Positions 1 through 8,445 are shown, numbered from the stretch's first letter. The stretch: DNA of 17,871 nucleotides from Pseudomonadota bacterium (GCA_021805275.1 JAJZFQ010000126.1:1-17871); one strand, 5' to 3'. Made by a program: numbers and translations. The notes: generated from the letters alone by a model not told the origin.

Positions 1-1319
1 CGAGACCGGAAGAGGGCAATCTTGTGCGCGAGGCTCTCCGGCAGCGCCAGGGCCCGCGCATGATCCCAGAGCGGCTGCCCGATACGCTGGTTCGCCGTGT
101 AATGCAGCACCAGGAAATCGCGAATGCGCTCATAGTGCCATGCGTGCAGTCGGTTGAATTCCGCCGCCAGACGCGGATCGACCCGCCGAGCACCCGGGCG
201 GGGCATCAAGCGCAGCAGGTCGACCACCGCCGCTTGAATCAAAAAGAGACCTGTTGACTCCAGAGGCTCGAGAAATCCAGCCGCAAGACCAATGGCCACA
301 CAGTTGTGGTCCCACGCGCGTGCGCGCCGCCCGGTTGCAAAGCGCAACAGCCGCGGCTCCTGCCGCGCCGGTGCCTCGAGGCTGCCGAGCAGCGCGTCGC
401 ATGCAGCGGACTCTGGGGTGAAGGCGCTGCTGAACACCAGTCCATTGCCGACTCGCTGTTGCAACGGGATCCGCCAGGCCCATCCCTCCTCGCGCGCGGT
501 CGCGCGAGTGTAGGGCGTGAGCGCACCGCCGTACCCGCAGGACACCGCCCAGGCGCGATCACATGGAAGCCAGTGGCTCCAGGATTCCCACCCCACCCCG
601 AGTGCTGCTGCGAGCAGCAGGGCAGGAAATCCGGAACAATCGACAAACAAGTCTGCTTCGATTCGCTCCCCCGACTGAAGCGTCAGGGTCTCGAGATTTC
701 CACTGTCGGGATTACGACTCACGTGGACGACGCGGCCCTCGATGCGCTTGACACCTCGGCGCGTCGCCCAGTCCCGTAAGAGTGCGGAATAGCGCGCCGC
801 GTCGAGATGATACCCATATGCATACGTCGAGCCGATAGACTGAGGCTCAGCCGCAGGTGGCGTGAAACCGCCGCTCGTCGCGAGCGCGGCTGCGAAGCAA
901 TACGCCTCGAGCGGGAGCGCGCGCCCCGCCTCGGCGGCGCGCAGCCAGTGATGCTGGAACTCAATGCCGTTCCACGGCTCGCCGAACGCCCCGAATGGAT
1001 GCAGGTAGACATTGCCCGGACGATCCCAGTTTGCGAACGAAATGCCGAGCTTGAAGGTCGCCCCCGTGGCGCGCATCAGCTCGGCCTCGCCGAGGCCGAG
1101 CTGCTCGTTGAACAACTTCAGACTGGGGAGCGTCGCCTCGCCCACCCCTACGGTGCCGATGTCCTCGGACTCGATCAGGGTGAGCGTATAGTCTTCGCCC
1201 GAGAGTCCGTTGCGCAGCGCCGCGGCGCACATCCATCCGGCCGTTCCGCCGCCGACAATCACGAGGCGGAACGGCCGGGCAGGATCTGCTGCCACGCGGG
1301 GCGAATGCAGGTCTGTCAC
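1..1319 (-). CDS. Flavin-dependent halogenase (tryptophan halogenase family), C-terminus cut by window edge
   Basis: The reading frame is open from a GTG at 1319 to the window edge, giving 439 codons of a protein that is usually about 500-530 residues. Seen: the FAD-binding GGGTAG at residues 23-28, GVGEAT at 58-63, a lysine in ATFK (Lys90) matching the catalytic Lys79 of PrnA/RebH, the family signature WAWRIP at 280-285, and FLEPLEST with Glu354 matching the catalytic Glu of RebH. All key residues are therefore present and the enzyme is probably active. Family knowledge: FADH2 and O2 form a flavin hydroperoxide that oxidises halide, and the Lys delivers the halogen to an indole-like substrate; a separate flavin reductase is needed and none is visible here. 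The GTG lies one base after the receptor stop (TGA T GTG), so translation is probably coupled. Members beside TonB receptors in Xanthomonas and Brevundimonas act on indoles and favour bromide, as I recall. The substrate here is unknown. Confidence 0.93.
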   Translation of the reverse strand, partial: MTDLHSPRVAADPARPFRLVIVGGGTAGWMCAAALRNGLSGEDYTLTLIESEDIGTVGVGEATLPSLKLFNEQLGLGEAELMRATGATFKLGISFANWDRPGNVYLHPFGAFGEPWNGIEFQHHWLRAAEAGRALPLEAYCFAAALATSGGFTPPAAEPQSIGSTYAYGYHLDAARYSALLRDWATRRGVKRIEGRVVHVSRNPDSGNLETLTLQSGERIEADLFVDCSGFPALLLAAALGVGWESWSHWLPCDRAWAVSCGYGGALTPYTRATAREEGWAWRIPLQQRVGNGLVFSSAFTPESAACDALLGSLEAPARQEPRLLRFATGRRARAWDHNCVAIGLAAGFLEPLESTGLFLIQAAVVDLLRLMPRPGARRVDPRLAAEFNRLHAWHYERIRDFLVLHYTANQRIGQPLWDHARALALPESLAHKIALFRS

Positions 1320-1320
1320 A

Positions 1321-4300
1321 TCAGAACTTGGCACGCAGCGTGAGCTGGTAGCGCCGGCCGGAGCGCGACCACGCTGAGTCCATGTACACCGGGCGCGCCC
1401 CAGGGGTTGCCGATGAGTCCCCGAAGATCTCCTGCTGATACACCAAAGTGGTGTCGAGGATATTTGAGACGTCGAAGGACACAACCACGTGCTTACCAAT
1501 GGCGTAATTCAGGGAGCTGTCCAGGAATCCAGCGGATTTCTGGAACACCGGCAGACCGATACAGCAGTCGAGATTGTCGGTCAGGTAGCGCGATCGCCAG
1601 GTGTACGTGAGCCGGGCACTCACCGGGCCGCGTTCGTAAAGGCCGGTGACATCGAAGGAGTTCTTGGAGACCCCGGCCAGACGATGCGAATCGATGACCA
1701 GACCAGTGACCGCCGGTACGCCGGCACCCACGGCACCGACTCCGCCCCCGGAGGTTGCCGGGATTAGATTCGTGTTGTGGATCCCGGAAGTTTTCACGAA
1801 GGTGTAATTCGCCTGCACGCCAAGACCATTCAGCCACGTCGGCAGGAAGTGAAAGAAAGTCTCGAAGTCAACCTCAACGCCCTTGAGGACGCCGCCATTC
1901 TTCTGGTTCACCGGCCCCATGATCTCCGTACTCTCGATGGCGCCATTATTGGTGAACGTACGCGTGAACTTGGCAAAATTAAGCGTGTTGTACAGTTGCT
2001 TGTAAAAGAAGTCGGCCGTGAGCGCACTGGCAGGTCCGAAATACCGCTCATATGAGAGATCGAACTGGTTGGCGGTTTCTGGCCGCAGCTCTGTATTTCC
2101 GGCATTCGCGGTGAACACGAAATTGTATCCGGCAACGTTCGCGGCGGTGTGGGTGGCGGTCGGCGACTTGTAGATGACGTAGGGAGAATCAGCAGAGGTA
2201 TCGATGATGGGTGAATTGATCTGCACGAAGTTGCGCAAGTAGCCGATGTCTGGCCGGGACATAGCACGGGAGTACGCGAAGCGGATGAAATCCTCCCGAT
2301 CGAGTCCCAAACGAATGTTGAAGCTCGGCAGCCAGTTCGTGTAGGCCTTGCTGTCCGTATTGGCGGAGCCGCCGCCGTTGGAAAACGCGAGTAGGGCCGG
2401 CGTCAGGAAGCAACTGGGATTCACGACGGCCCCGCCGCTGAGCGGCGTGCCGCACGGCGGCAGCAGCTGCAAGCTGTTTGCGGTCGGGAATTCGACGCTG
2501 CCCACGCCATTTTCCTCTGTTCGCACGATGCGCACACCTACGTTGCCGACCACGTTCAGGCGGTCGAACAGGTAAGTTCTGTTGCCACCAAAATTCAGCA
2601 TGACGTACGCGGCTTTCGTGCGCTCGTTGATGTGCATCACCTCCGAGGGCAGGAAGCATCCATCGACAGTGGCGCCCTGGCGAGCACAGATCGGCACGTA
2701 GCCGGGGCTGATCGGGGAGTTCGTTGCCGCGCCGCTCAACGCCGAGACGATCCGCGGGTAATCCGTGACAGTGGCGTTATTGAGAAAAACGAGGCTGCCG
2801 TTCGGGTAGATGCTACCGTTGTAGAAGGAATTGAAATTCGTCGTACCCCAGATGCCGGCACCGTATCCTTGAAATTCAGGGTGGCCGGCGTTGCACGACG
2901 GGTAGGGTGCGGGGGTCGTATTGTCCGCATTGAAGCCTGGACCGTTACAGGCCCAGTTCGCCGCGATTGGGGTCCAGTTGAAGGTCGAGTAGCGCACCGT
3001 CTGGTGACGATTTGCGAAGCGCAACCCGGACTGAACAGAGTCGAGCCAGTGACCCGGATCAATGTCGTACTTGAAGTCGGCTCGGTACGCACTTTCCCCG
3101 CCGCCATCATTCTCCATGTGCCCCTGAATGAACGGAATCCAGTAATTGTGCGGATTCGACAGCCCGCCGGGCGCGTAATTGACGTTCGAACCGGGTAGGA
3201 ATTGAACCTCGGGTGTGCCGGCAGCAGTCACACTGTACTGGTAGTTCGCCATAGAGCCGGTGGCGACCAGGATGTCGTTGTTGTTGACAAAGGAGCTGAT
3301 GTATTGCGCGTCGAAATCGCTGTGCAGACGATGTGTGATCCGCCATTTCAGGTGGGCAGAGATATCCCGGGTACCTTCGCTGTGATCGAAGTAACGGGAT
3401 TCATTCTGAAAATACATGCCATCGCGCAGTGTTGAGCAGGTGAAACCCGGCCCACAGTCGTTGACGAATGGCAGACCAGGGACCGCAGAGCCGGTATTGA
3501 TCGCGTCCTGAAGGTTCTGGGAATAGCTTCCCGCCCAGCTGCCGTGCGGCTGGGTGATCAAACCAGATTGCAGCATGCCGTTCGGGCCGAAGACCAACGA
3601 GGAACTGCCCGCGAGGATGCTCGTTGAGCGCGGATCGAACGCTGGAGTACCAAAATACGTGCCGTCGAGGATTGCATGACTGGCGTTTTCGATCCACGGA
3701 TTGTGGTAGACCGAATCGGTGTATTGCAGCGTCGCGAGCACGGTGCGTGCGTTGTTCTCGTACTGGGCCGCGAGCGCCGTGCCAGTTCGGTGGCGGTTGT
3801 ACTTGACCTCGGAGTAGCGGATGCCGTCCGGAGCGAACGCCCAGCCGCTGCCACCAAACGGGTTGGCGGTGCAGGGGATGGAGCCATTGGGGTTGACAAT
3901 CGCCAGGCTCGGGGTTCCGTATCCGGCCGAGCAGTAGGTGTCGATCTTGTCCATGATGACGCTGTCGACGCGCGTCTGAACGTGCGATCGGGCGTAATCG
4001 GCGAGCAGTCCGAAACGCCCGAAGCGCGTTGTCCAGGTGTCGCTCGCCAGCACCGACCAGACCGGCGTGACCTTGTCCGCCGGCGTCGTGTAGTCGCCCT
4101 GGACCGAGCCCTCGAGGAGCGGGCCGGATTGATCGAACGGTACTCGGGTGACCAGGTTAACCGTCCCGGCGATCCCGCCCTCGATCATTGCGGCGGTCTG
4201 GTTTTTGTATACCTCGATGCGGCTCAAGAGTTCCGGTGAGATGTCATTGAAGTTCAAGCCGCGCCCGGAGTCCGCTGAAAAGGTGTCGCGACCGTTGAAT

Positions 4301-5013
4301 TCGGTACGAACTTCCGGCAGGCCTCGAATCAGGACGTTGGTCGCCTCGCCGGACGGATGGGTGCTGTCGTCGTTCGACTGCAGGCGGTTGGCGAGCACGC
4401 CCGGAATCAGCTGCAGCGCGCTGGAGGCAGACGAGGCCGGGAAGGAACCGATATCGGTAGCGGACAGGACGTTGACGAAAGTCGGGGCGTTCTTCTCGAT
4501 CTGTAGGGCCTTGCGGATGGCTTCTTTGCGTCCCACGACGACGACTTCAGCCAGCGTGGCGCCGGTATGGGTGTTGTCTACGGCGGTGTCGGCAGGATCG
4601 CCCGAGGGTGGGTCCAAGGGGCCGCTTTCGGCCGCCCGTCCTACTGATGTCCCGGAATTCTTCCCTGGCGGGTCTTTGCGCAGCGCCAGGGAAGTGCGAA
4701 TGGTTGCGGTGTGCCGCCCGCTGTACACGGCAGTCAATCCAGTGCCGAGCAAGAGCTCATTGAGCGCCGTGCGGGCCTCAAGGCGTCCGTGGACCGGATG
4801 AGCCACCGCCCGACTCACGACGTCGTATCGGTAGAGCAGCTGCATTTTTGCCAGCTCGGCAAACGTCTTGAGCGCCTTGGGCAGCGGTTGCGCTGCGATA
4901 TCAAATCGTGCTGGCGTGGCCAGCGCAGTCGGTGGAACTGCGAGCGCAAGCCCCGATGCGCAGGCCAGTGCCCGTACGACGGCGAGACGAACAGCCGCTC
5001 TGTTTGACTTCAT
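1321..5013 (-). CDS. TonB-dependent outer-membrane receptor/transducer with STN signalling domain
   Basis: 1230 residues. Signal peptide about 1-32 (cut after ALA). STN domain about 36-106 (FDIAAQPLPKAL to HTATIR), the periplasmic domain that talks to FecR. A Pro/Gly/Ser-rich linker follows, then a TonB-box-like LAEVVVVG at 154-161, a plug at about 165-292 (NVLSATDIGSFP, VLIRGLPE, GGIAGTVNLVT) and a long barrel ending in the outer-membrane assembly signal YQLTLRAKF with terminal Phe. Six cysteine pairs lie in the barrel (361/381, 520/526, 689/707, 776/786, 854/868, 1150/1151), probably in extracellular loops. A strong ribosome site (GAGGGGGG) precedes the ATG. It follows the sigma and FecR genes by 139 bp and is directly followed by the halogenase. 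The plug resembles receptors of Xanthomonas and Caulobacter thought to take up carbohydrates or other large ligands. The ligand cannot be read from the sequence. Confidence 0.95.
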   Translation of the reverse strand: MKSNRAAVRLAVVRALACASGLALAVPPTALATPARFDIAAQPLPKALKTFAELAKMQLLYRYDVVSRAVAHPVHGRLEARTALNELLLGTGLTAVYSGRHTATIRTSLALRKDPPGKNSGTSVGRAAESGPLDPPSGDPADTAVDNTHTGATLAEVVVVGRKEAIRKALQIEKNAPTFVNVLSATDIGSFPASSASSALQLIPGVLANRLQSNDDSTHPSGEATNVLIRGLPEVRTEFNGRDTFSADSGRGLNFNDISPELLSRIEVYKNQTAAMIEGGIAGTVNLVTRVPFDQSGPLLEGSVQGDYTTPADKVTPVWSVLASDTWTTRFGRFGLLADYARSHVQTRVDSVIMDKIDTYCSAGYGTPSLAIVNPNGSIPCTANPFGGSGWAFAPDGIRYSEVKYNRHRTGTALAAQYENNARTVLATLQYTDSVYHNPWIENASHAILDGTYFGTPAFDPRSTSILAGSSSLVFGPNGMLQSGLITQPHGSWAGSYSQNLQDAINTGSAVPGLPFVNDCGPGFTCSTLRDGMYFQNESRYFDHSEGTRDISAHLKWRITHRLHSDFDAQYISSFVNNNDILVATGSMANYQYSVTAAGTPEVQFLPGSNVNYAPGGLSNPHNYWIPFIQGHMENDGGGESAYRADFKYDIDPGHWLDSVQSGLRFANRHQTVRYSTFNWTPIAANWACNGPGFNADNTTPAPYPSCNAGHPEFQGYGAGIWGTTNFNSFYNGSIYPNGSLVFLNNATVTDYPRIVSALSGAATNSPISPGYVPICARQGATVDGCFLPSEVMHINERTKAAYVMLNFGGNRTYLFDRLNVVGNVGVRIVRTEENGVGSVEFPTANSLQLLPPCGTPLSGGAVVNPSCFLTPALLAFSNGGGSANTDSKAYTNWLPSFNIRLGLDREDFIRFAYSRAMSRPDIGYLRNFVQINSPIIDTSADSPYVIYKSPTATHTAANVAGYNFVFTANAGNTELRPETANQFDLSYERYFGPASALTADFFYKQLYNTLNFAKFTRTFTNNGAIESTEIMGPVNQKNGGVLKGVEVDFETFFHFLPTWLNGLGVQANYTFVKTSGIHNTNLIPATSGGGVGAVGAGVPAVTGLVIDSHRLAGVSKNSFDVTGLYERGPVSARLTYTWRSRYLTDNLDCCIGLPVFQKSAGFLDSSLNYAIGKHVVVSFDVSNILDTTLVYQQEIFGDSSATPGARPVYMDSAWSRSGRRYQLTLRAKF

Positions 5014-5036
5014 GAACCCCCCTCGATTGTTGTTAG

Positions 5037-5057
5037 CGTGATCTCATGCGGATCACG
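5037..5057. promoter_or_regulatory. Inverted repeat upstream of the first receptor gene, operator candidate
   Basis: CGTGATC and GATCACG form perfect 7-bp arms around a 7-bp spacer. The repeat starts 24 bp upstream of the receptor ATG on the minus strand, in the 139-bp FecR-receptor gap. The symmetry and length fit a dimeric repressor site, but it could also be a small hairpin in the leader RNA. No regulator gene of an obvious matching type is adjacent. Confidence 0.45.
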
Positions 5058-5058
5058 T

Positions 5059-5126
5059 TCTGCAGTTACGACAATCGAGCGCGCCAGATCCCCCAGTTGT
5101 ATTTTCGCGACATCTCTGCAGTTGCG
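5059..5126. repeat. Pair of 12-bp direct repeats TCTGCAGTTRCG upstream of the first receptor
   Basis: TCTGCAGTTACG (5059-5070) and TCTGCAGTTGCG (5115-5126) differ at one base and lie 56 bp apart in the FecR-receptor gap. On the transcribed minus strand they read CGYAACTGCAGA. The downstream copy abuts the CGTGATC inverted repeat. They could be protein binding sites for a promoter internal to the operon. I cannot assign a regulator. Confidence 0.4.
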
Positions 5127-5152
5127 CGTCCGGCGCCGGCGCGCGGTGCCGC

Positions 5153-6202
5153 TTATTTCGGTCGCGCGATCACTTCGACTCGGTTGTGGCCAACGCGGCG
5201 GATGCGCATCCCAAAGCCGTCGTGCAGCATGCGCAGCAGAGCTTGGGCGCCCGCGGGACTCGTACGGAACGTCCCGCCGACGCGCAACTGGCGCAGCTGC
5301 GGATCGCTGAATTGAATCTTCACGTGCGTATAGCGCATCAGTTCATCGGCAACCTCGCCGAGGGGTTGGTCCTGGAAGTACAGGCTCCCCGTTCGCCAGG
5401 CGAGCAGTCGACTGAGCTGCTGCGGCGGCAGGCTGTGCAGGATCTCGGCTCGACCGATGACGTTCACCTGCTCGCCGGCCGTGATCGAGGCGGCCGAGCG
5501 AATCAGATCGGGGTCCGCCGGAGGTTTCGCCGAAGACAAGGCCGTCAGCACTTTGACGATCCCTTCCCGGACCGTGACCACGACCCGGGGGCCACGCATG
5601 TCCACATTGAATTCCGTGCCGACGTCGCGCACCCAGGAGGTGCCGGCGTGCACCCAGAAGGGTCGCTTGGGATTGTGCACCACCCGGAAAAACGCCTCAC
5701 CGCGCTCCAGCACGACGATTCGCCGGCGTGCCGTGTATTGCACGTGCGCCAGACTGTTCGAGTTCAGGGTAAAACTTGATCCGTCGGGCAGCGAGACCGT
5801 CGTTTGCTCGCCGACTGCGGCCTGGAACACGGTCTGATCGGGATGTCGATATCGATACCAGCCGAATCCGAGCGCGAGGAGGGCAACGCAGGCGACCAAC
5901 GCAATGAGCCGCCCCCGGGAGCGACTCTGCGGCGGCGCTCCCGCCGCAATCATGGCCTGACCGAAATAGACCGCGCGGACGATGGGACCGGAGCGCTCCA
6001 GTTCCTGCCAAGTGCCGCACAATGCCGAATATGCGCGGCCGTGGGACGGGTGCTGCTGCAGCCAGGCGGCGAAACGACCGCGGTCTTCACTCGAAACATC
6101 ATCAGCGTTCAGACGCGCGAACCAAAGGCTCGCCTCGCGTTCGACGTCCTGCGAGCGAGGCAGACGATGGATGTTACTCACGTTCCGATCTCGCGGGTTC
6201 AT
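5153..6202 (-). CDS. FecR-type anti-sigma regulator (inner-membrane signal relay)
   Basis: 349 residues from ATG at 6202. Layout: a cytoplasmic DUF4880-type N-terminus about 18-68 (EREASLWFARL, FAAWLQQHPSHGRAY) that contacts the sigma factor; one transmembrane helix about 98-116; a periplasmic FecR domain about 125-225 (LPDGSSFTLNSNS, ERGEAFFRV, VGTEFNVD); and a C-terminal STN-like domain about 275-347. The start overlaps the sigma gene. A GTG at 6181, within the GTGAGTAA overlap of the sigma stop, is an equal alternative and would remove only seven residues; an upstream ATG at 6247 is possible but would add a non-conserved extension. Family role: it binds the sigma factor in the cytoplasm and receives the signal from the receptor STN domain in the periplasm, often after proteolysis. 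Its neighbours on both sides fit this role. Confidence 0.93.
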   Translation of the reverse strand: MNPRDRNVSNIHRLPRSQDVEREASLWFARLNADDVSSEDRGRFAAWLQQHPSHGRAYSALCGTWQELERSGPIVRAVYFGQAMIAAGAPPQSRSRGRLIALVACVALLALGFGWYRYRHPDQTVFQAAVGEQTTVSLPDGSSFTLNSNSLAHVQYTARRRIVVLERGEAFFRVVHNPKRPFWVHAGTSWVRDVGTEFNVDMRGPRVVVTVREGIVKVLTALSSAKPPADPDLIRSAASITAGEQVNVIGRAEILHSLPPQQLSRLLAWRTGSLYFQDQPLGEVADELMRYTHVKIQFSDPQLRQLRVGGTFRTSPAGAQALLRMLHDGFGMRIRRVGHNRVEVIARPK

Positions 6203-6713
6203 AGCGGCGATGCAGATAGCTGTGCGTGTCTCGGATGCCGCGGGCAATGTGCTTCTCGACGGTTTTCACTGAAATTCCCAGACGCTCTGCGATCTCCCGA
6301 TAGCTGCACTGGTGGAATACCCGCAAGGTGAATGCAGCGCGACATTGCAGCGGCAGCCGGTCAATCGCTTCCTGGATGAGCCGATTGCGCTCATCGCGCA
6401 GCAGTTCCGTTTCAATCGAATCACTCTGCGTCTTGATCCATGGCGGCATCGATTCCCCCAGCGCGACGCGCTCGACGGTGCGCTGGTGTCGATATTCGTT
6501 GGCCGCCAGATTGCGCGCCGTGGAGAAGAGAAAGGCGCGCAGCGTATGCACGGAGTCGGCTTGCCGGTAAGTGCGCAGAAATGCCTCCTGCACGATTTCT
6601 TTGGCGGTTTCGCTCGAACTGACAAAACGACGGATGTAACGCTGCAGTGCCTGTCGGCTCTCGGCAAACAGGGTCGCAAAGTTCTCAGCGCTGGTGTCGG
6701 CTTCTTTGGGCAT
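6174..6713 (-). CDS. ECF sigma factor, FecI-like
   Basis: 179 residues from ATG at 6713. Sigma region 2 about 22-75 (ALQRYIRRFVSSSETAKEIVQ, FLRTYR, RAFLFSTARNLAANEYR) and region 4 about 115-168 (AIDRLPLQCRAAF, SYREIAERLGISVKTVEKHI) are both clear. The length matches FecI-type sigma factors. An ATG at 6773 and an open frame reaching 6950 would add N-terminal residues, but these have no sigma features and no ribosome site, so I reject them. The ribosome site at 6713 is weak. It is the first gene of the sigma-FecR-receptor-halogenase series and is divergent from the peroxidase gene. Expected role: directs RNA polymerase to the receptor operon when FecR relays a signal. The N-terminal start is the least certain point. 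Confidence 0.92.
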   Translation of the reverse strand: MPKEADTSAENFATLFAESRQALQRYIRRFVSSSETAKEIVQEAFLRTYRQADSVHTLRAFLFSTARNLAANEYRHQRTVERVALGESMPPWIKTQSDSIETELLRDERNRLIQEAIDRLPLQCRAAFTLRVFHQCSYREIAERLGISVKTVEKHIARGIRDTHSYLHRRYEPARSERE

Positions 6714-7061
6714 GCTCGTGTGTTCCGCTCCGTTACGGTACGCGGTTTGCGCATCGGCAGGCAACCGCAGCATGTCGTATGGGGGGGAAAGGCGATTCAA
6801 GTGTCGTAGTCCAAATGGCTGTGCCCAACGCGTGGTTGAGGTCGCGGTTCGCACTGTGCACCCCGGGGAACGCCATGGATCCAGCGCCGTGCGGTCGTCC
6901 CGTAGGTATCTGCCCGAATCGAAACACGGGCGGCAGCGGCGTACAAGCAAGTCAGGCCTCGTCCATGGGCGCAGATGCTCGGCTCTCCGCCCGGGCGGGT
7001 CGGAGGAGTGCCGGGCATCGCGGCGCTCGCGCAGGTGCTCGTGCCGGGTGAGGGCAAAGCC
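6714..7061. other. Divergent intergenic region between sigma gene and peroxidase gene
   Basis: 348 bp with no convincing gene. It must hold the divergent start signals for the sigma-1 operon (minus) and the peroxidase (plus). Seen: a G7 run at 6781-6787, a 12-bp GC palindrome CCGCCCGGGCGG at 6987-6998, and a usable ribosome site (GAGGG) just before the peroxidase ATG. I see no clear sigma-70 or FecI-type promoter consensus. Confidence 0.6.
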
Positions 7062-8108
7062 ATGAATATTCGCATCTATCGCACTCTGGTCGTGATCGTG
7101 GGCGTGCTGATCGGCGGGACGGCCGCTGCGCAGACTGCCGTGCGCTGGCAGGCGCTCCCGACGGTGGCGCCTGCGCCCGCGGACAATCCGACCACGGCCG
7201 CCAAGATTCGGCTCGGCAAGATGCTCTTCTTCGATCCACGTCTTTCATCGACCGGAACGGTCTCGTGTTTCTCCTGCCACAACATCATGGAAGGCGGCGA
7301 TGATCATCGGCCAGTCTCCATCGGTGTCGAAGCACAGCGAGGCGTCCGGAACGCACCCACGGTGTGGAACGCGGCGTTCCTGTCCGTGCAGTTCTGGGAC
7401 GGTCGGGCCGCCACGCTCGAGGAGCAGGCCAAGGGTCCGCCGGCCAACCCCGTCGAGATGGGTATGAAGAATCTCACGGAGGAAGTCACCCGAATCGACA
7501 GGATTCCCGGCTATGCGCCGTACTTCCATGAGGCGTTCGGGCCGGGCCAGGTCATCACCATGGACAATGCCGCCAAGGCAATTGCCGCATACGAGCGCAC
7601 CTTGATTACGCCGGGCAGCGCTTACGACCGGTACGTGCTGGGCGACCACAATGCCCTGTCGCCCGAACAAGTGCGCGGGATGCAGACGTTTGCGGCGGTA
7701 GGCTGCACCGGGTGTCACCAGGGAGCGAATTTCAGCGGCCCTGCGCTGCCCGTGGGGACGGGGTTCTACATGAAATTCCCGATCTATACCGATAACCCCT
7801 ATGTCAAAAAGTACGATCTGATGAGCGATCTGGGACGCTACGACGTGACGCATCGCGACGCTGACAAGAACGTCTGGCGTGTCCCGGGGCTGCGCAATTT
7901 GGTGTACACCGCGCCGTATTTCCATAACGGTTCGGTGAAGACCTTGCCCGAGGCCGTGCGCGTGATGGGCGCGACCCAGCTGAACCGCACGCTGACCGAT
8001 GCGCAGGTCCGCGACATCGTGACGTTCCTCACCGCCCTGACCGGACCGTTCCCGGTACAGACCATGCCGCGTCTGCCGCCGACGCCCGGGGATCTTCTCA
8101 GTCGCTGA
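7062..8108 (+). CDS. Di-heme cytochrome c peroxidase, periplasmic
   Basis: 348 residues from ATG at 7062, preceded by GAGGG; an upstream in-frame ATG at 6975 is rejected because the signal peptide (about 1-23, ending AAAQ) begins at 7062. Two CxxCH heme sites: Cys69-His73 and Cys215-His219. Matching from memory to Pseudomonas aeruginosa CcpA gives a constant offset of 18 at Trp112, Gln122, Glu132 and His219, so the electron-transfer Trp and active-site Gln and Glu are kept. The axial Met of the high-potential heme is probably Met302 (RVMGATQ). The position of the distal His71 ligand is Val89 (SIGV in place of SIGH). Reaction: reduction of H2O2 to water with electrons from a c-type cytochrome or azurin. 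It stands alone between two signalling modules, with its own probable promoter. A MauG-like role is less likely, as the CcpA motifs fit well. Confidence 0.94.
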   Translation: MNIRIYRTLVVIVGVLIGGTAAAQTAVRWQALPTVAPAPADNPTTAAKIRLGKMLFFDPRLSSTGTVSCFSCHNIMEGGDDHRPVSIGVEAQRGVRNAPTVWNAAFLSVQFWDGRAATLEEQAKGPPANPVEMGMKNLTEEVTRIDRIPGYAPYFHEAFGPGQVITMDNAAKAIAAYERTLITPGSAYDRYVLGDHNALSPEQVRGMQTFAAVGCTGCHQGANFSGPALPVGTGFYMKFPIYTDNPYVKKYDLMSDLGRYDVTHRDADKNVWRVPGLRNLVYTAPYFHNGSVKTLPEAVRVMGATQLNRTLTDAQVRDIVTFLTALTGPFPVQTMPRLPPTPGDLLSR

Positions 8109-8445
8109 GCGAGCCGGGGACTTCCCGGAGTCTCTCGGGACGGGGGCTGGATCGGCTCATCGGGATGCGGTCACGCGCCGCGAGAAATGACCGTCAATTA
8201 AAACCCGATGGCATTGAATCTAAAAGGGTTTTTCAACGCATCAGGTCCGGTGCCGAGGGTCGTCGCAGCGTAGGAGCTCGGACCGGCAATTGACCGTCGC
8301 TCGCGCCGATGCGCGGTCTGTGCCGAGGACTCGGACGGGCGCCGGCGCGTTGAAACGGGACTTTTTTTTCGGGAACAGGGTATAAATTGGGCACTGAGTG
8401 CGATCTTTGAACAACGAATGCACAGGTCTCTAGCGCCGATCGCCC
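8109..8445. other. Intergenic region between peroxidase and second sigma gene
   Basis: 337 bp without a gene. It holds a short hairpin just after the peroxidase stop, an AT-rich patch at about 8195-8236 with TTGAA and TTCAA flanking AAAAGGGTTTTT, a T8 run at 8362-8369 that is unusual for this GC content, and GGGTATAAA at 8378-8386. These probably form the promoter region of the second sigma gene. A GGGAAC at 8371-8376 resembles an ECF -35 element, but I see no convincing matching -10. Confidence 0.5.
8123..8140 (+). terminator. Weak terminator-like hairpin after peroxidase gene
   Basis: TCCCG(G)AG and CTCGGGA pair over 7 bp with one bulged G and a TCT loop, 14 bp after the peroxidase stop codon. 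No T run follows, so it may only protect the 3' end. Confidence 0.35.

Noticed and set aside
239..646. Apparent frame break within the halogenase
   Set aside because: Several open frames overlap here, but following the base sequence codon by codon from the GTG at 1319 gives one unbroken frame to the window edge with all family motifs.
2632..3198. Plus-strand frame of 188 codons opposite the first receptor
   Set aside because: Shadow of receptor codons; the receptor frame has clear domains.
6714..6950. N-terminal extension of the first sigma factor
   Set aside because: The frame is open to 6950 but the added residues show no sigma features or ribosome site, and starting at 6713 gives the usual FecI length.
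8214..8236. AT-rich TTGAA...TTCAA element as intrinsic terminator for the peroxidase gene
   Set aside because: Pairing is imperfect and GC-poor; more likely part of the promoter region of the next gene.
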